The notes: a model not told the origin generated them from the sequence alone. 64,000 bases of DNA from Ceratotherium simum simum (GCF_000283155.1 NW_004454156.1:38032887-38096886); one strand, 5' to 3'; counted from the first letter of the stretch, positions 35,111 through 47,210 are shown. Numbers and translations are program-made.

Positions 35111-35360
35111 CCTCAGCACTAGTTAAGGCACCATGTGGTCTAAAAAACTTTTTAGACCCTTTGCTACTCTAAAGAATTTATGATCAAACTGAGAATATAC
35201 ATGAAGCAATAAAAACACAATTAAGAAGTCAATGATGCGTTATTGACTCTAAGTGCAATTAGAATTCAAAGAAGGTACAGAAATCAATATAGCTGGAATA
35301 ATCAAAGAATTAAAGAGAAGGTTGGATTTGAGCTGCTCCTTGAAGAATGGGAAGGCTTAG

Positions 35361-35575
35361 CTCAATAGTTCTTAATCGAGCAGTACCACCCTCTAGTAGA
35401 CATTTGGAAATGTGTGGGTTTGTTTTTAAAGGTCCCAATGAGGAAGAGGAAGGGTCACTTAAGGCATTCCTTGGGCCAGGGATGCTAAGTCCCTTGCAAT
35501 GCACAGAAGAGACCTACTCAATGAAGAGTTGTCCTTCTCAAAAGTCTAATGTTGGCTCCATTCAGAAGCACTAAT
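35361..35575 (+). repeat. MER5-like hAT-Charlie element
   Basis: 'caatagttcttaatcgagc', 'agacatttggaaatgtgtgg', 'gggccagggatgctaagtc' and 'ttgcaatgcacagaagagacc' follow the MER5 plan in sense, with an eroded right terminus. Confidence 0.7.
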
Positions 35576-37959
35576 TAGATAAGTAGATTCCTGATGGTGA
35601 GAACAAAATAAATATAAGAATTTTAGGTACACAACGCTCTTGGTCATTAACAAGATTTAATTGAATAATTCAGAGATAGACTCTATTCTGTTTTTTAAAT
35701 GTACTTTCTCAGTTTGTTTCAGAAATTACATGATTCAATAGGCCTTTCTACAGGTTGCAATCTCAAATGCTGTTAGGGGTTAGATAGAGAACATAAATAG
35801 GTAAATTGATGATTTAACCTTCTTCCTTGCCACCACTCCAATGCTGCAAGATCATTCAGGATGTATGGCAGCTCAGCACCATGGCTGTGTTATCCCCTCA
35901 CCCAGCAGTATGTGCCCATTCTCCTGTTTCGGATCATCCACCATGTGGTGAATCCAACCATCTTGGCTTCAACTGCCCATGTCACTCTTCTTACATTATG
36001 GCTTCTGCCTGTTCTTGGCTTCTGTTTACTGCCCTCTTTCATCTTCTTCCTCCATCACCAAGTGCCAGATCTCTGCATCTCACTTACAAACTCCCCAAGA
36101 ATGGGTATCTGACCGTAGTCTCCCATGGGTCCTTCCCTGATGGCAAAGCCTTAGTCTACCTTGTGGGTCATTGGCTGACTTGCAGGTTGCTTGCCCTATA
36201 GCCTTGAGTTAAGTCACCCCCCATCAGTTAGCTGTGAACAGAATGACGTGGTTATAAGCGCAGAGCAGGGGAAAAGGAACTGGGCCATAGTCTCAACAAC
36301 AAATGCAGTGGCTTTTCAACAATGACACTGGCTAGACTGAAACAAGGAGGTTCAATTGAAGTGAAACTGTGTGATCTGCTACTCACAGTTACAGTAAAAA
36401 AAAAAAAAAATCAAAGCCAACTTTGATGAGCACATAGTATAGAATAAACTGTTTATCATTTAAAATTCTTCCATCACATTTATGCATATAGATTGTGGTC
36501 ACTTTCAAACTCAGGTGGCACTATTTTCAGATATAAAGGCTATGGGCCTACTGTCACTTCAAAGTCAACAACTACAAAATTTAACTCAGATTTCTCCCAG
36601 GACTAAATTACCCTCCAAGCTTCCCTCTCTCCAACGACAGTAGTAGAGATTTTACGGGAAGTATAGAACTAACTGTTAAGAGGACTGGATCATGGTTGTG
36701 AATTGCAAATGTCCTAGGCTTCACTTGCTAGAATGCCCCACGGTCAAGACCATTGGAGAGAAATATCTTAATAACCACATAAAACAAAATTTATAATCTA
36801 ATGGCCTGCCAGCCAAACTGGGCCAAGAAATGGTTTTAATTTTGACAAGCACTGTGTATTACAAGCATTTGAATTAGAATGCTTATAAATAGGGCATGTG
36901 AAGTAGAGATTTCAACAGTCTCCACCAATCCAGAAGGGCCTAGGTAAAGGAGAAGCCATAGGTGAGTAACAACTCACAGGAGATGAAGTGCAGGTATAAC
37001 ATTGGACAAAGGCAGGGTGATGAGGTCAAGTGGGCAATGTTTGGTTTGGCTTACAATTTTAAATTCTCACATTTCACTTCTTTTAAAGTGGTCATGCTCG
37101 CTAGCCACTGTATTACACCTACAGACACATGGCTGTCTTTTTCACCTGCATGTAGGACTGATCTAGTGTGAAAAATAAATGTGCACATAGAAGTCTAATT
37201 AAAACACACACTGTCAGCAATACGGTACTGAAAGCCCCATTAAGCATCTTATGAATGCCCAAGAGTACCTCTGCCCATGTTTGGAGTGACACATTTTGGC
37301 TTGGCTAGTGACAATTAGCATCAGACCCAGGACACTGGAGAATACGCACTGCATCCCATATGGCCTAGAGTGTAGGTAGATTTTTCCCTGGGTGCTTGAA
37401 ACTCAATGAAAAAGCTCTGGGTAGGAATTAGATGAAAATGATGGAGAATGCAAATTAGCACACTATAGATGGATCTGCATCATGTATGGCCACATTATGG
37501 ATTGGATTTGACTGTCAGATGGTTATGTATTATTCATGATCAAATTCAGGGTAAAGACACCAGATGGCAAAGGCATATTCATGGTCAGATCATAGTTGTT
37601 GGATTAATTATAAATCTACATAAGAATTGGATAATAATAATTTAGACTGCTCTCAAAAGGATACTCTGTAGATCCTCTAATCAAAAGTATTTTTATAGTA
37701 AGGTTCATAGGTTATTAGGTGACATTAAATATTTTATGTTGCCATAAGTTATTTTCCAAAGAGACTCTCCAGTAACATAAAAACATTCCAATTTCACTAA
37801 CCTGTGGTTTTGGTCTTAATGTTTGATAGAGCTGGTGGTAACAATGTCATTTCTTTAAAAGATTGCAGATGATTTACACTAAACAGCATGTCATGAGACC
37901 AGCAAAACTCTATTAGACAATTAAAATGTTTTGGTCTGCATAGCTACAACTCATCATGG
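35576..37959. other. unassigned sequence, no gene seen
   Basis: Includes a pyrimidine-rich, GC-moderate block (35810-36230) with a 124-codon open frame (35827-36201) and a second overlapping frame. Neither has a domain I recognise. An A run lies at 36397-36411. The rest is plain AT-rich DNA. Confidence 0.4.
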
Positions 37960-38465
37960 ACAAAAAGGCTCCCTGAACCCAGGTTCCACCTAAATGTCAT
38001 CAGTGTCCCTGTGGGCTGAGCATCTTCTGATTGCACCTCGGATCCCCCCTCTCTCTTTCCCCAACCTGCATTGTGCTCAGTGAGGCTGACCTGTAAGGGC
38101 TGAATCAGCGTGCTCTCTTGGCCTCTGGATTCCAGCTGGTTGGCCAACGGGGAGCATCAGTGGGAGATCAGGATGGGGCGGAGTGAATATTCTCTTGTAC
38201 TCCTGCAGGATCTCCTTGGGTTGGCTGCCTCCACTGCTCCTGTTAGGTGATCCTCTCCACATGCCTTTCTCTCTGGGTTCTGGAAACTTCATGGATGGTC
38301 ACGGTTTTCTTCTGTTACTAGCCGGGGGGTTGTTCTATATTATCCTTTGTGGTTCCCCTACACCCTGCCCACACCTTTATAAACAGTCTTTTTATTAAAT
38401 TCTCCTTAAATATCCATTTTGAGTGTGCCATCTGTTTTCTTCTGGGGTCCAGACTGAAATATACC
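37960..38465 (+). repeat. LTR-like interspersed repeat, family not named
   Basis: A layout seen widely in mammals: 'ctcagtgaggctgacctgt', 'ggctgaatcagcgtgctctc', 'tctctctgggttctgg', 'ccctgcccacacctttataa', 'tttttattaaattctcctt', 'gagtgtgccatctgttttc', ending 'gtccagactgaaatatac'. Family name not asserted. Confidence 0.6.
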
Positions 38466-38665
38466 CTCAGCACAGAGTCATAGGATCAAAGAATATTTTA
38501 GCTGTAACAGAACATAGATACGATCTATTCAATCCTTCTCATTTTATTGATGAGGAAACTGAGGCAGAAAGACGTCAAGGGATTTGTCCAAAGTCACTAG
38601 CTACTATGTGACAGACTGAGGACCAGAAACCAGATCTTCTGGGTCTCTTCAGCGCATTTTCTACA
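38466..38665 (-). repeat. MIR-family SINE, antisense
   Basis: 'tcattttattgatgaggaaa', 'ctgaggcagaaagacgtcaa', 'gggatttgtccaaagtcact', then 'gaccagaaaccagatcttct'. MIR-like core, with subfamily unclear. Confidence 0.7.
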
Positions 38666-39074
38666 AGACTCCTCTGCAGAAGGACTCGGGCACCACAGAA
38701 GGTGCCTGTCCAGGACGGTTAGCCTCAAAGGGTTGGCCAGGAAAGAAATTTTCTACATACAGCAGCTTCTGGTCAGTATATTTTTAGCAACTCCAGGAAG
38801 GGACTCAGTAAGGAGGCTGGTTGTATTGAAAATAGAGAGATCCATACAGTATTTTGGGGAGTAGTCTCCAAAGATCCTAGCTAATCTTGGCTCCCAGAAT
38901 TTTACCCCACCCAGTAGGGAGGATAAAGAGGGAAATGCATGAAGTGGGGCCTTTAGCTCTTGTGCCCAGGTGTTCTCTGTAGACAGGTGGAAGGGATGGG
39001 TAAGGGGGTGGTTGCAATTAGGTGAGACAGATGTCACTAAACATGCACAAGGGAACAGAGAAAAGGGTAAAATA
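38666..39074. other. unassigned sequence
   Basis: No recognised element. The antisense 109-codon frame at 38753-39082 has no identifiable domain. Confidence 0.4.
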
Positions 39075-39190
39075 TTTACCATGAATTGACTGCCTGTGTG
39101 CCAGGAACTGCACTGAGGGTTATATATCCATTATTTTATATAATCTTAACTATAACCCTCATTTCACAGATGAAAACACTTAAACAAAAA
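39075..39190 (-). repeat. MIR fragment, antisense
   Basis: 'gtgtgccaggaactgcactg', 'ttatataatcttaactata' and 'ccctcatttcacagatgaaa' are MIR body blocks. Confidence 0.7.
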
Positions 39191-39469
39191 GAAGTTATAC
39201 CCATATGAATGGGAAATAAGTCCCCGAGGAGACCTGGAGTTCAATGCTCATTGAAAACACAGTCACAGTGGCAACAAAGATCGTACGACGTTTGTTGTTG
39301 TCTGTCGTTGAGTTAGATGTTGAGGATGAATGAGAAATGAAGACCTGGAAACAAGCACCATGGACTAGAAAGACCCAGTGGCTGCTATAGTGTCTGTACC
39401 CTGGGGTCTGTGGGGCTGTGGGCATACAAAAGTTCACAGATGACTAGAATACAATTTCAAAAGTGTTAT

Positions 39470-39875
39470 GATCTGGAAGGACAGGATTCCATGGGGGCGC
39501 AGAGGAGGAGCAAGCAACACAGACAGGGGACAGCGCAGGGCAATGAAAGCTTCACAGAGGACGTGACGCCTGAGTTAACAAGTGAAGGATGGATAGGACT
39601 TGGCAGATGAAATGGGAGGGAAATGTGTTTCAGGTAGAGTGAACAGCATGTACAAAGGCCTGCTGTTAAGAGAACTGGAAAGACGTTCACTGGACTTGAT
39701 TGTAAAGGTTATAGGGAAGTGGAAGGAAGCAAGGTTGAAAAGCCAAGTCAAGGACATTATAAATTGAGCCTGTAGGTCATGTGAAGGAATTTGAATTTTT
39801 TTCCCCTCAGAGCATTAGAGACACACTGAGGGTTTTAAATAGGGAGATAACATGACCAGATTTTCATGGGTCACC
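39470..39875 (-). repeat. L2 LINE, antisense
   Basis: 'gcaatgaaagcttcacagag', 'gtgacgcctgagttaacaag', 'gaacagcatgtacaaaggcc', 'gtaggtcatgtgaaggaatt', 'gggttttaaatagggagata' and 'acatgaccagattttcatgg' track the antisense L2 ORF end. Confidence 0.85.
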
Positions 39876-40315
39876 TGTCCTTGGCCAGAAATTGCTCTCT
39901 GCTCTGGTTTTGTTGGGTGGATGAACTGTCTGCCCTCTGTTTAGGCAGGTATATAAGGCAGCCAGCATGAGGCTGAGCTCCCAGGGACCCATGGGTGCTA
40001 ATTATCCCTGAGAGAGAGCCAGGCCCCACCAGGCATCCCAGTAGTTCTGTGTCACGGACAGTGCCTCTCTGTATTTGTCCATCTGTTTGGCATTGTCTGC
40101 CTAGCTCCAAGTAATTTATATTTATTTTTTCATCTTTCTTCCTTTAGAGCTGTGTCCTATTTTAAAAGAGAACTCAAGATGTTGTTGAGTTATTTTAGGT
40201 TATAAGAGGCACTGAATTATTTTCGTTTTGTGATTTTCTACATAATTGCCACATCTTTTTTTAACTAACCTGTGCATTTTGTTTGCTTTTCCTTTTCCCA
40301 TTCAATACACGCTAG
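39876..40315. other. unassigned sequence
   Basis: No repeat recognised. The last 50 bases form a pyrimidine-rich tract ending in AG. Confidence 0.4.
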
Positions 40316-40449
40316 CCCGGAGCTGGACAACGGCTCAGGATATTTAGTTGCCTTGGATGGATTTGGAAACTTGACCTTGCCTTTGGATCTGGCCATGTCA
40401 TATAACCAGAACTTGCTGAGCCTTGGGACCCACAGCATTCATAGGAAAG
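40316..40449 (+). other. candidate coding exon
   Basis: A 134-bp segment follows a pyrimidine-rich tract (40280-40301) and an AG at 40314-40315, and ends AAAG|GTATTT. One frame, starting at 40317, is open throughout. It encodes a segment that starts PELDNGSGYLVALDGFGN and contains SYNQNLLSLGTHSIH. The composition is protein-like and the segment is not in a repeat I recognise. Against it, the same frame stays open to 40608, the donor is average, no partner exons are seen and I do not recognise the protein. Confidence 0.22.
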
Positions 40450-40709
40450 GTATTTCCAGGCAGGAGGAAGGCAGAAAGGATATTCATTTGCAAACTGTGA
40501 ATGGATACAGGACTCAGATCTTAGCTGTATCTGTATGTGCATTATGCTGTCCAGAGAAGTTACTTAAAATATGCTTACTGCAAAAGGAGAGAAATGCTCT
40601 TTATAACTGAAGCAAAATGTTCATGAAATCATCTACCCTGACATGCGCATTTTCTCCATTCCTTTCCTCTACTCTCTTTTTCTCTTCTATTCCACTCTAT
40701 TTAAAAAGA

Positions 40710-40787
40710 AAATGCTGGTTACAAACCACTAAATTGATTTCCAAACTCACTAATGATTGGGTTTAACCTGCAGTTTGAGAAACACTG
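40710..40787. repeat. hAT-type MITE fragment
   Basis: 'aatgctggttacaaaccact', 'aaattgatttccaaactcac', 'taatgattgggtttaacctg' and 'cagtttgagaaacactg' match one end of an old mammalian hAT MITE, with its CACTG terminus at 40787. Confidence 0.55.
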
Positions 40788-41861
40788 TTATAGAGGATTT
40801 AATCAAAATGTACTTTTCCTAGCATTACACCACGGGAAAGATACTAATTCTACCAAAACTATGGAGTTACTAAGTCCTACCTAATTGCTTAGGGTGTCTG
40901 AGGATTGATGGAGATTTCCACAGAGACTCTTGCCTCAATGAAAGGGTGGCAGTATCATTTTTTAAAAAAAATATCTTTATAAGGCTATGAGATGGTAAAC
41001 CCTTGAATCCCACTGTATTCAGGAGGATCTTTAGTAGTGTTTGATAGCTGTGTAATGGATCCTTCTCACGAGAAATCTATTTTGAGTTAAAACTCTAATC
41101 AGAGAGTTATACCTCTGACTAAAACAAACGATGTGGTGGACATATCGCTGATCACTAATTCTGAAACAGCTTACTGGAATTCAGAAGCTGAGATGAGACA
41201 GAGAAAGCTGCAGGAGCAGGCACATAGGAAAAGTGTTCCAAAGTAACTGGAAGCATGAACTTTTCAGATTCTATTGATGGGAGAAGTTTCACTTAGCGTT
41301 ATTGTTAATTGTATCTTAGTCCTGAAAATAAGTGAATGAGTAGAGACTTGAGAATTTTTCATGTGCCATGATGGAAATATAAAAACCTTTTTGGTCCCAG
41401 CTGGTGTGGAATAAAATCATGGAAATGATGAGACCCTCGGAAGAAGATCAGAACAGTAAAGGTAAGAAGAAGGTAAACCTAGATGGAACAGACTAGAACA
41501 GAGACATCTTCTCTTAGGCTTCTGGGCTAATCTCTTAGGCTTCTGGGCTAAGAGGTTTCCCCCAATTCCTTAGTGAAGGAAAAATTAGAAATTGATATCA
41601 GAACCTCAGTGTGGGTGTTGGCTATGTGTAATCACACTTCAGATCAATGAGCAGTCAACATTACATGCCTCTCCTTCTGCACTGTGGGCTCAGTCATTCT
41701 CACAAACCATTTGTGTGGCCTTTATAGGTCATAAGTCTATGATCCAAATCAAAACCGACAAACCTATTCTCAACTGGTTCTATCCTGTTCTACATGTCAC
41801 CAATGAGTGCAGTTTTGCTTTGCATTTAGCAAATAAAACTCTTAAAAAATGTTTTCCTTCC
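40788..41861. other. unassigned sequence
   Basis: No recognised family. It holds a 21-bp tandem duplication at 41510-41551. Confidence 0.4.
41510..41551 (+). repeat. two-copy 21-bp tandem duplication
   Basis: Two adjacent identical copies of a 21-mer (41510-41530 and 41531-41551) beginning TCTCTTAGGCTT. Confidence 0.9.
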
Positions 41862-42216
41862 TGTTATGGTCTGAATATTTGTGTACCCCTAAAATTCATA
41901 TGTTGAAATCCTAACTCCTAAAGGTGATGGTATTAGCAGATGAGATCTTTGGGAGGTGCTTAAGTCATGAGGGTGAAACTCCTCATGAACGGAATCAGTG
42001 CCTTAGAGAAGAGACTCCAGAGAGATCCTTAGCCCCTTCCACCATGTGAGGACAGAATGAAAAGTGTGTGACCTGGAGGAGGGCCCTCACCCAACCATGC
42101 TGGCACCCCCCTGATCTCAGACTTCTAGCCTCCAGAACCATGAGCAATGCATTTCTGTTGTTTATAGGCCAACCGGTCTGCGGTATTTTGTTATAGCAGC
42201 CCAAACAGACTAAGAT
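41862..42216 (+). mobile_element. MST/MLT1A-type MaLR LTR, solo
   Basis: Starts TGTTATGGTCTGAATATT and carries 'aaattcatatgttgaaatcc', 'aaaggtgatggtattagcag', 'ggaggtgcttaagtcatgag', 'ccttccaccatgtgaggac', 'ctagcctccagaaccatgag', 'catttctgttgtttatagg' and 'gttatagcagcccaaacag'. Well preserved. No internal sequence adjoins, so it is a solo LTR. Confidence 0.93.
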
Positions 42217-42589
42217 TCTTCTCTCAGAACTTGAGTTATTGGAGATTTTCAGCAACAATTCTCAGGAGGGAAAGTCCCAAATGCATGTTCTCCATGATTG
42301 TTCTCTGCAACATTATAGAGTGGACTGTGTTTGCTTGTCAAGTTCCTTTGCTTTCTTTTTACAGGGATCTCTTCCCTTTTAAACTCACCTTCCTCAGGAA
42401 CCCAGTTCTTGATGAGGTACTTTCCCTATGTGCTAGCTTTCGACTTCTCTTTTCCTCCAAAAGCATAACCGCGTGTGTGTTTCAGAACTAGGGTTGCTCT
42501 ACTAAGGATTTTTGCTAAGATGTCAAAGAATTAAGGAGGATACCTCTTCCGGAAAACATTTTCACTTTAACTGAGCCCTTCTATGCCCT
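42217..42589. other. unassigned sequence
   Basis: No recognised element or gene. Confidence 0.4.
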
Positions 42590-42720
42590 AACCCACAAGT
42601 TAGACATAATTAGGCCAATGCTTTCGTTTCTTAATCTAGATGAAGGATCTAAGGCTCAAAGAAGTTGTTAGCTTGTCCTAGTTCCTCCTTGAAAGGAGTA
42701 TTCTACCAGCCAGATTTTTA
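42590..42720 (-). repeat. MIR-like fragment, antisense
   Basis: 'ttagacataattaggccaat' and 'gatgaaggatctaaggctcaaa' with 'gaagttgttagcttgtcc' suggest a decayed MIR body. Confidence 0.45.
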
Positions 42721-43007
42721 AGCGTCTTGGTCCTTCATTGAGATACTATGTTTTTCTAGGGGGAAAAGGGCAAGGTTGTTTTCTGAGCTGTATGGTGTTT
42801 CATAGAGATTGTTGGTGAATTTATCCTGATGGGTGCTGGAGCACTAAAAGTTGGTCTGTAACATACTATGAGAATGAAAAGGAATCAAGACTGGAACACT
42901 TGAACTGGATATATTAAGTTTTGCTGCTGTTCCATGTTCATTGCGCTCCTAGAGATTCTGTGGGACACTCGGATTAAATATAAGGAGAAAATAGGAAGAG
43001 GAATGAA

Positions 43008-43014
43008 CTAACAT
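43008..43014 (+). repeat. target-site duplication CTAACAT, left copy
   Basis: Seven bases repeated at 43254-43260 on the other side of the ERE. The target lies in the tail of an antisense MIR. Confidence 0.75.
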
Positions 43015-43253
43015 TTTTTTTTTTATATAATTTTCTTTCTTTCTTTCTTTTCCCCCAAATCCCCAGTAGATAGTTGTATGTCGTAGTTGCACATCCTTCT
43101 AGTTGCTGTAGTTGCACATCCTTCTAGTTGCTGTATGTGGGACGCGGCCTCAGCATGGCCTGAGAAGCGGTGCGTCGGTGTGCGCCCAGGATCCGAACCC
43201 GGGCCGCCAGCAGCGGAGCGCGCGCACTTAACCGCCAAGCCACAGGGCCGGCC
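43015..43253 (-). mobile_element. ERE1-type SINE with internal duplication, antisense
   Basis: On the minus strand it begins GGCCGGCCCTGTGGC. It carries the head with its B-box region, the 'gggacgcggcctc' block in complement, and the 'ggggatttggggg' end followed by a (GAAA)n-type tail. Many CpGs are intact. A perfect 25-bp tandem duplication lies at 43084-43133. It lacks the paired 'gatgttagctca' tail of the copy at 33905. Confidence 0.93.
43084..43133 (-). repeat. 25-bp tandem duplication inside the ERE
   Basis: 43084-43108 and 43109-43133 are identical. Each holds the GTTGCACATCCTTCTAG part of the element, which normal ERE1 copies carry once. Confidence 0.9.
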
Positions 43254-43470
43254 CTAACATCTTTTGGATTTTACCTGTTTCAAAGGCTTATGCACACCAT
43301 CTCACTTAATTCTCACAGTTAATATTTTAATTGAGTCTTCTTATCTTCATTTTATAGAAGAGGAAACTGAGGCCAGTGTACTATTTTGTCCATGGCTGCA
43401 TAGGTCATAGAAGCAGGATTTGAGCTTAGTTTCTGCTGTCTCTAAAGTTCATACTCTTGCCACTAACCTA
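43254..43470 (-). repeat. MIR SINE, antisense
   Basis: 'catctcacttaattctcaca', 'tagaagaggaaactgaggcc', 'gaagcaggatttgagcttag' and 'cttgccactaacctatgaa'. The few MIR bases left of the ERE ('gaactaacat') show that the ERE landed inside it. Confidence 0.82.
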
Positions 43471-44389
43471 TGAAAACTTCTAACTTTCACAAAGCTTACA
43501 ATTCAGATGGGGAGTATTTCAGACATAAAAAGGAGATAATATATATTATAAAGTAATATATGCTAAATCTCCAAAAAATTAGTGGTCCATTTGGTCCAGA
43601 TAAGATTGGATAAGTAAGTCAGGGCTTACTTGACAAATAACTCTTCTAGTTCCCACTCAGAAATGTAGTGAGCTAGAAAAAGCATTTCTCACAATGAAAA
43701 AAAAAAGCTAGACCAATTGCAAGTTCATGACTTCTTTTGAACCTGACAGAGAACCTGTCACAGGGTAACCACCTGGCCCAAAATCTAAGGAGAGAGCGGT
43801 CACTGCAGGGAGAGACAAGACATGAGCACTGACTTACTTGGTGTAGACACAAATGGACATTGGTAAGAAGAGCTCCACTGGGGGGATTAGTGAATTGGTG
43901 GAAGCCAAGTGTGCATTGGTGGGAGAGTGTGAAGCCCCTAGGGGTCACAGAAATTGGGTGAATCTGCAATTTCTTCAGGCTTTTTCTCCATAAACTCTAA
44001 TGAGCTCTTACAGAAAGGTTGTAGAGAGTCCTAAGAAAGCGTCTTAATGTGGGGAGGGAAATAGGAGACACTGAGGTATGGCCACAGAATTCCACCTGGA
44101 CCCCTCTCACCAAATTTTCCCATGGAATGAAAGCTTTAGTAGGGGGAAGGGCAACAAACATGGTGGTTTACAGTACACTAGTGAAAACCCATTGTAGCTG
44201 GGGAAAGGGAACCAGGGAAAAACACTATGTCATTGGGAGAGGGGCAGAAATAAAGAACATGCTGGCTCATAACTATAGCCAGGGAGGAGCAGAAGCACTG
44301 AGATGACCATGCTCCTAAGAAGCTTAATCTGCTGAAAGTGCCTAGAAGCAATGACACCCCAGCAGCTATGAGCACACCTAATGCAAATG
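43471..44389. other. unassigned sequence
   Basis: No recognised family. Short overlapping frames on both strands have no domain. Confidence 0.4.
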
Positions 44390-45085
44390 CTCAGATATTG
44401 GTTTCTAAATACCATCCTTCAATAAAAGAAATCAGGGTTCCTTAGAAAAGTGGCCCATTCCAGGGCTGAGGCAGGGAAAATACAGGATGATCCTGGAGCA
44501 TTTTGAAGTCAGAAAGCAAATAAATGGGAAAAAAAAGGGCTGGTTTCATGTCAAAAGGGCACAAGAGCCAAATCTCATTGGCCAAATCTTTAATAATTTG
44601 AACAACAAAATAAATTATGATAGTATTGGATTATAACCCAAAGAATGAGGTAAATATCTATGAGTCTATACTGATATGAATAAATAATTGAATAAATATA
44701 TAAATGGAGAAAGGATACATTGCCCATACAGACAAATTCCAAAAAATAAATGTTGAAGGAATGGGGGAAGTAGAAAAATCACCATTAGAACACAATAAAA
44801 ATCACAGTAAAAATTGCTACAGTCAAGATCCACTGATGGGTGCTAAAAATCTGTGGATGAAAGTTTGAGGAGAAACAGAATATTTGTAGGGCCTCAAAGT
44901 ATCTTGCTCCAAATATTTATTACTTACAAAGGGAAAAATAGTACCTTTACAGTGGAGAAATCTGGAAAAACCACATTAAGCAAGGGATCTTCAGTAACAT
45001 GTATCAACATCATGTAATCCCTGATACAATGCACTGAAGAGAGCACACCTCCCCTGTGGCATTCTTCCAAATAGAGCATAACCTC
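44390..45085 (+). repeat. L1 3' UTR, sense (copy 3 of 4)
   Basis: 'tctaaataccatccttcaat', 'cagggctgaggcagggaaaa', 'gatgatcctggagcattttg', 'tatgagtctatactgatatg', 'tacctttacagtggagaaat', 'taatccctgatacaatgc' and 'aacctcagtgtaatcat'. It covers the upstream part of the family seen at 13741 and stops earlier. Confidence 0.82.
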
Positions 45086-45419
45086 AGTGTAATCATAATG
45101 TACTTCTTAACATCTCTAACTACATAAAATGTATATTTAAGCATATTACAAGCCATTTGAAGAGAAGGATATTAAGTGTGTTTATTTTTCTTCATTTTTA
45201 GTCCTTCTAAAAGGGAGATAAAGTAGAATACACTTAAAGCCTTGGAAAGGAGGAAGAAATGCCCGCCGTAAGCACTAGTATAACACTAGTTAGCGAATAT
45301 CACATGTCACTCTGAGCTTCCTTGCTCTCAAGGTAAAAAGAGAATCACAAGGAATTAACACCAAATTTTCTGAGAGAGAAAATTTTCCACACCGATATAT
45401 TTTTTTGCACCCCTCTAAA
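45086..45419. other. unassigned sequence
   Basis: Nothing recognised. Confidence 0.4.
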
Positions 45420-45720
45420 CATGTGTTTTGACAGAGGAGAAAAAGGCACCTATAATTCCACTCCTAATATATACCTTACCTTTGAATGTTCAATCTTGTC
45501 TTGTTTGAATATATATCTTATGTATCTGCAATCACAGTGTAGATGTCATTTTGTATTGTTTTATTTATTATGTGATAAACATTTTCCATATTTCTACATA
45601 GTTTTCAAAGTTAACATTTTAATGCTTGTATAATACTCTGTCATGTGAAAATGCCATAATTTACTTTTGCATTTACCTATTGTTGGACGTTTAGGCACTA
45701 GATATTTTTTGGCACTAAAT
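45420..45720 (-). repeat. old L1 3' region, antisense
   Basis: 'cataatttacttttgcattt' and 'acctattgttggacgtttagg' are the antisense L1 3' UTR blocks. The flanks are poorly preserved. Confidence 0.6.
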
Positions 45721-46834
45721 TCTGGAAGATGGTTTTTATGTGGGGATCCCCACAAAGGGACATGGAGCAATGAAACAGACAATGTCATTGACAGCACTTC
45801 TGCACACGATGCAGAAGAGAATTTCATGTGAACTTCGCACATAATCATTCTCCATACGAGGTGAGGGTATGGTTTGAAAATGTCAACCAGTGAAGAGAAT
45901 TAGCAACAGCTCAGCTATTGCAGGATGGGTTTGTAGGTGTATATCTTTGTATGCCTTTCTGTGCTTAACATTGAACCTTTCACGTAACTGAAGCTTAGTA
46001 AATTAAATGCATGTTGATATAAACATACTTCCCTCTGCCTCATTATTCCATCTCTGTACTTGATTTCACATTGGAGGAATTATGTATTATTTCTAAGCTT
46101 TAATCACAGAATCATATGGTGATAAGAAATAAAGTACTTACATGCAACAAAGGAAATACGGGAATGCCCTTGGTGTTAGGAACAAAAAGGAAACAAAAGC
46201 AACTCTCAAAGCTACAAACCACAAAGAATAAAAATATATTTAGTAGTTGAGCAAGCAATATTCTTCAAGAACCTATGCTTTCCCATTCCTCTTCTCAAAT
46301 CTAAATGAAAAATCAGCAAGCTTTTCAATGTTTTCAAGTTGATTATGTAGATAGTAAGAGATTGTTTACTGTTGGGCTATGAGAAGCTCACTCAGGTCTA
46401 ACAAAAAACAATCTTTATAAAGAAATCAACCTTTCTAAAAGGCCAGATGTGTGCTCATTTATAAAAAACTACCTTTTTGAACATACTATTTTAAACTCCG
46501 AGTTCATCAAGGAGTTATTAATCTTCACTAATAAGTTTTCCTTTTAAATACCTTAGCCTTTTCTTTGAGTTATGTTCTTCATGATTAGAGTGATGATTTA
46601 AAAAAAATTTTAACGATCTTTCATTTTTGTAAATATTTTCACTTTTAGGTTTTCTAGCCATGAAATTATATTTCCCCCTCCTCGAAGGTTTTGTTTTTCT
46701 AAGTCCTAGAATTCGCCTGTGACTCAACTCAAAATGTACATTTCTTACTATAATAAATTCCACGATGATATGATAATGTCTTGGGTGTTCTGTAGTTCAG
46801 TGCTACATGTCTGGTATCAAACTGTGTGAATTCT
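45721..46834. other. unassigned AT-rich sequence
   Basis: No recognised family or gene. Confidence 0.4.
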
Positions 46835-47210
46835 TTCTACTTGCCTTTTTTGTGGGTATGTGAGTTGTTTCATCTAATTATTGATATCTTTCATCAGCTC
46901 TGAAAGATTATCAGCTATTATCTTTTCAAATATTGCTTCTTTGTTATTATTTCCATTTTCTCCTTTTGGAACTCTAATTAAATAAGTATAGGACATTCTC
47001 ATCCACCCTTTATGTCTTTTAACTCCTCTTTCATATTCCCCATATCTTTGCAGATAATTTCTTAATATGTCTCTTCTGGCCCACCAATTCTTTTCTCAGC
47101 TGTGTCTAATGTGCTAGTCTATCCACACCATTTGATTCTTAAATATTATACTTTATTCTTCATTGATATGTAATTTATAATTTATGTTTCATCTTGTCAT
47201 GTCATTTGCC
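46835..47210 (-). repeat. probable old L1, antisense
   Basis: 'atattgcttctttgttatta', 'tccttttggaactctaatta', 'tatgtcttttaactcctctt' and 'tcttttctcagctgtgtcta' fit an antisense old L1 segment. Decayed. Confidence 0.5.

Noticed and set aside
35827..36201. 124-codon frame with overlapping 83-codon frame
   Set aside because: Two frames open over the same GC-moderate pyrimidine-rich stretch, neither with a recognisable domain. Composition explains it.
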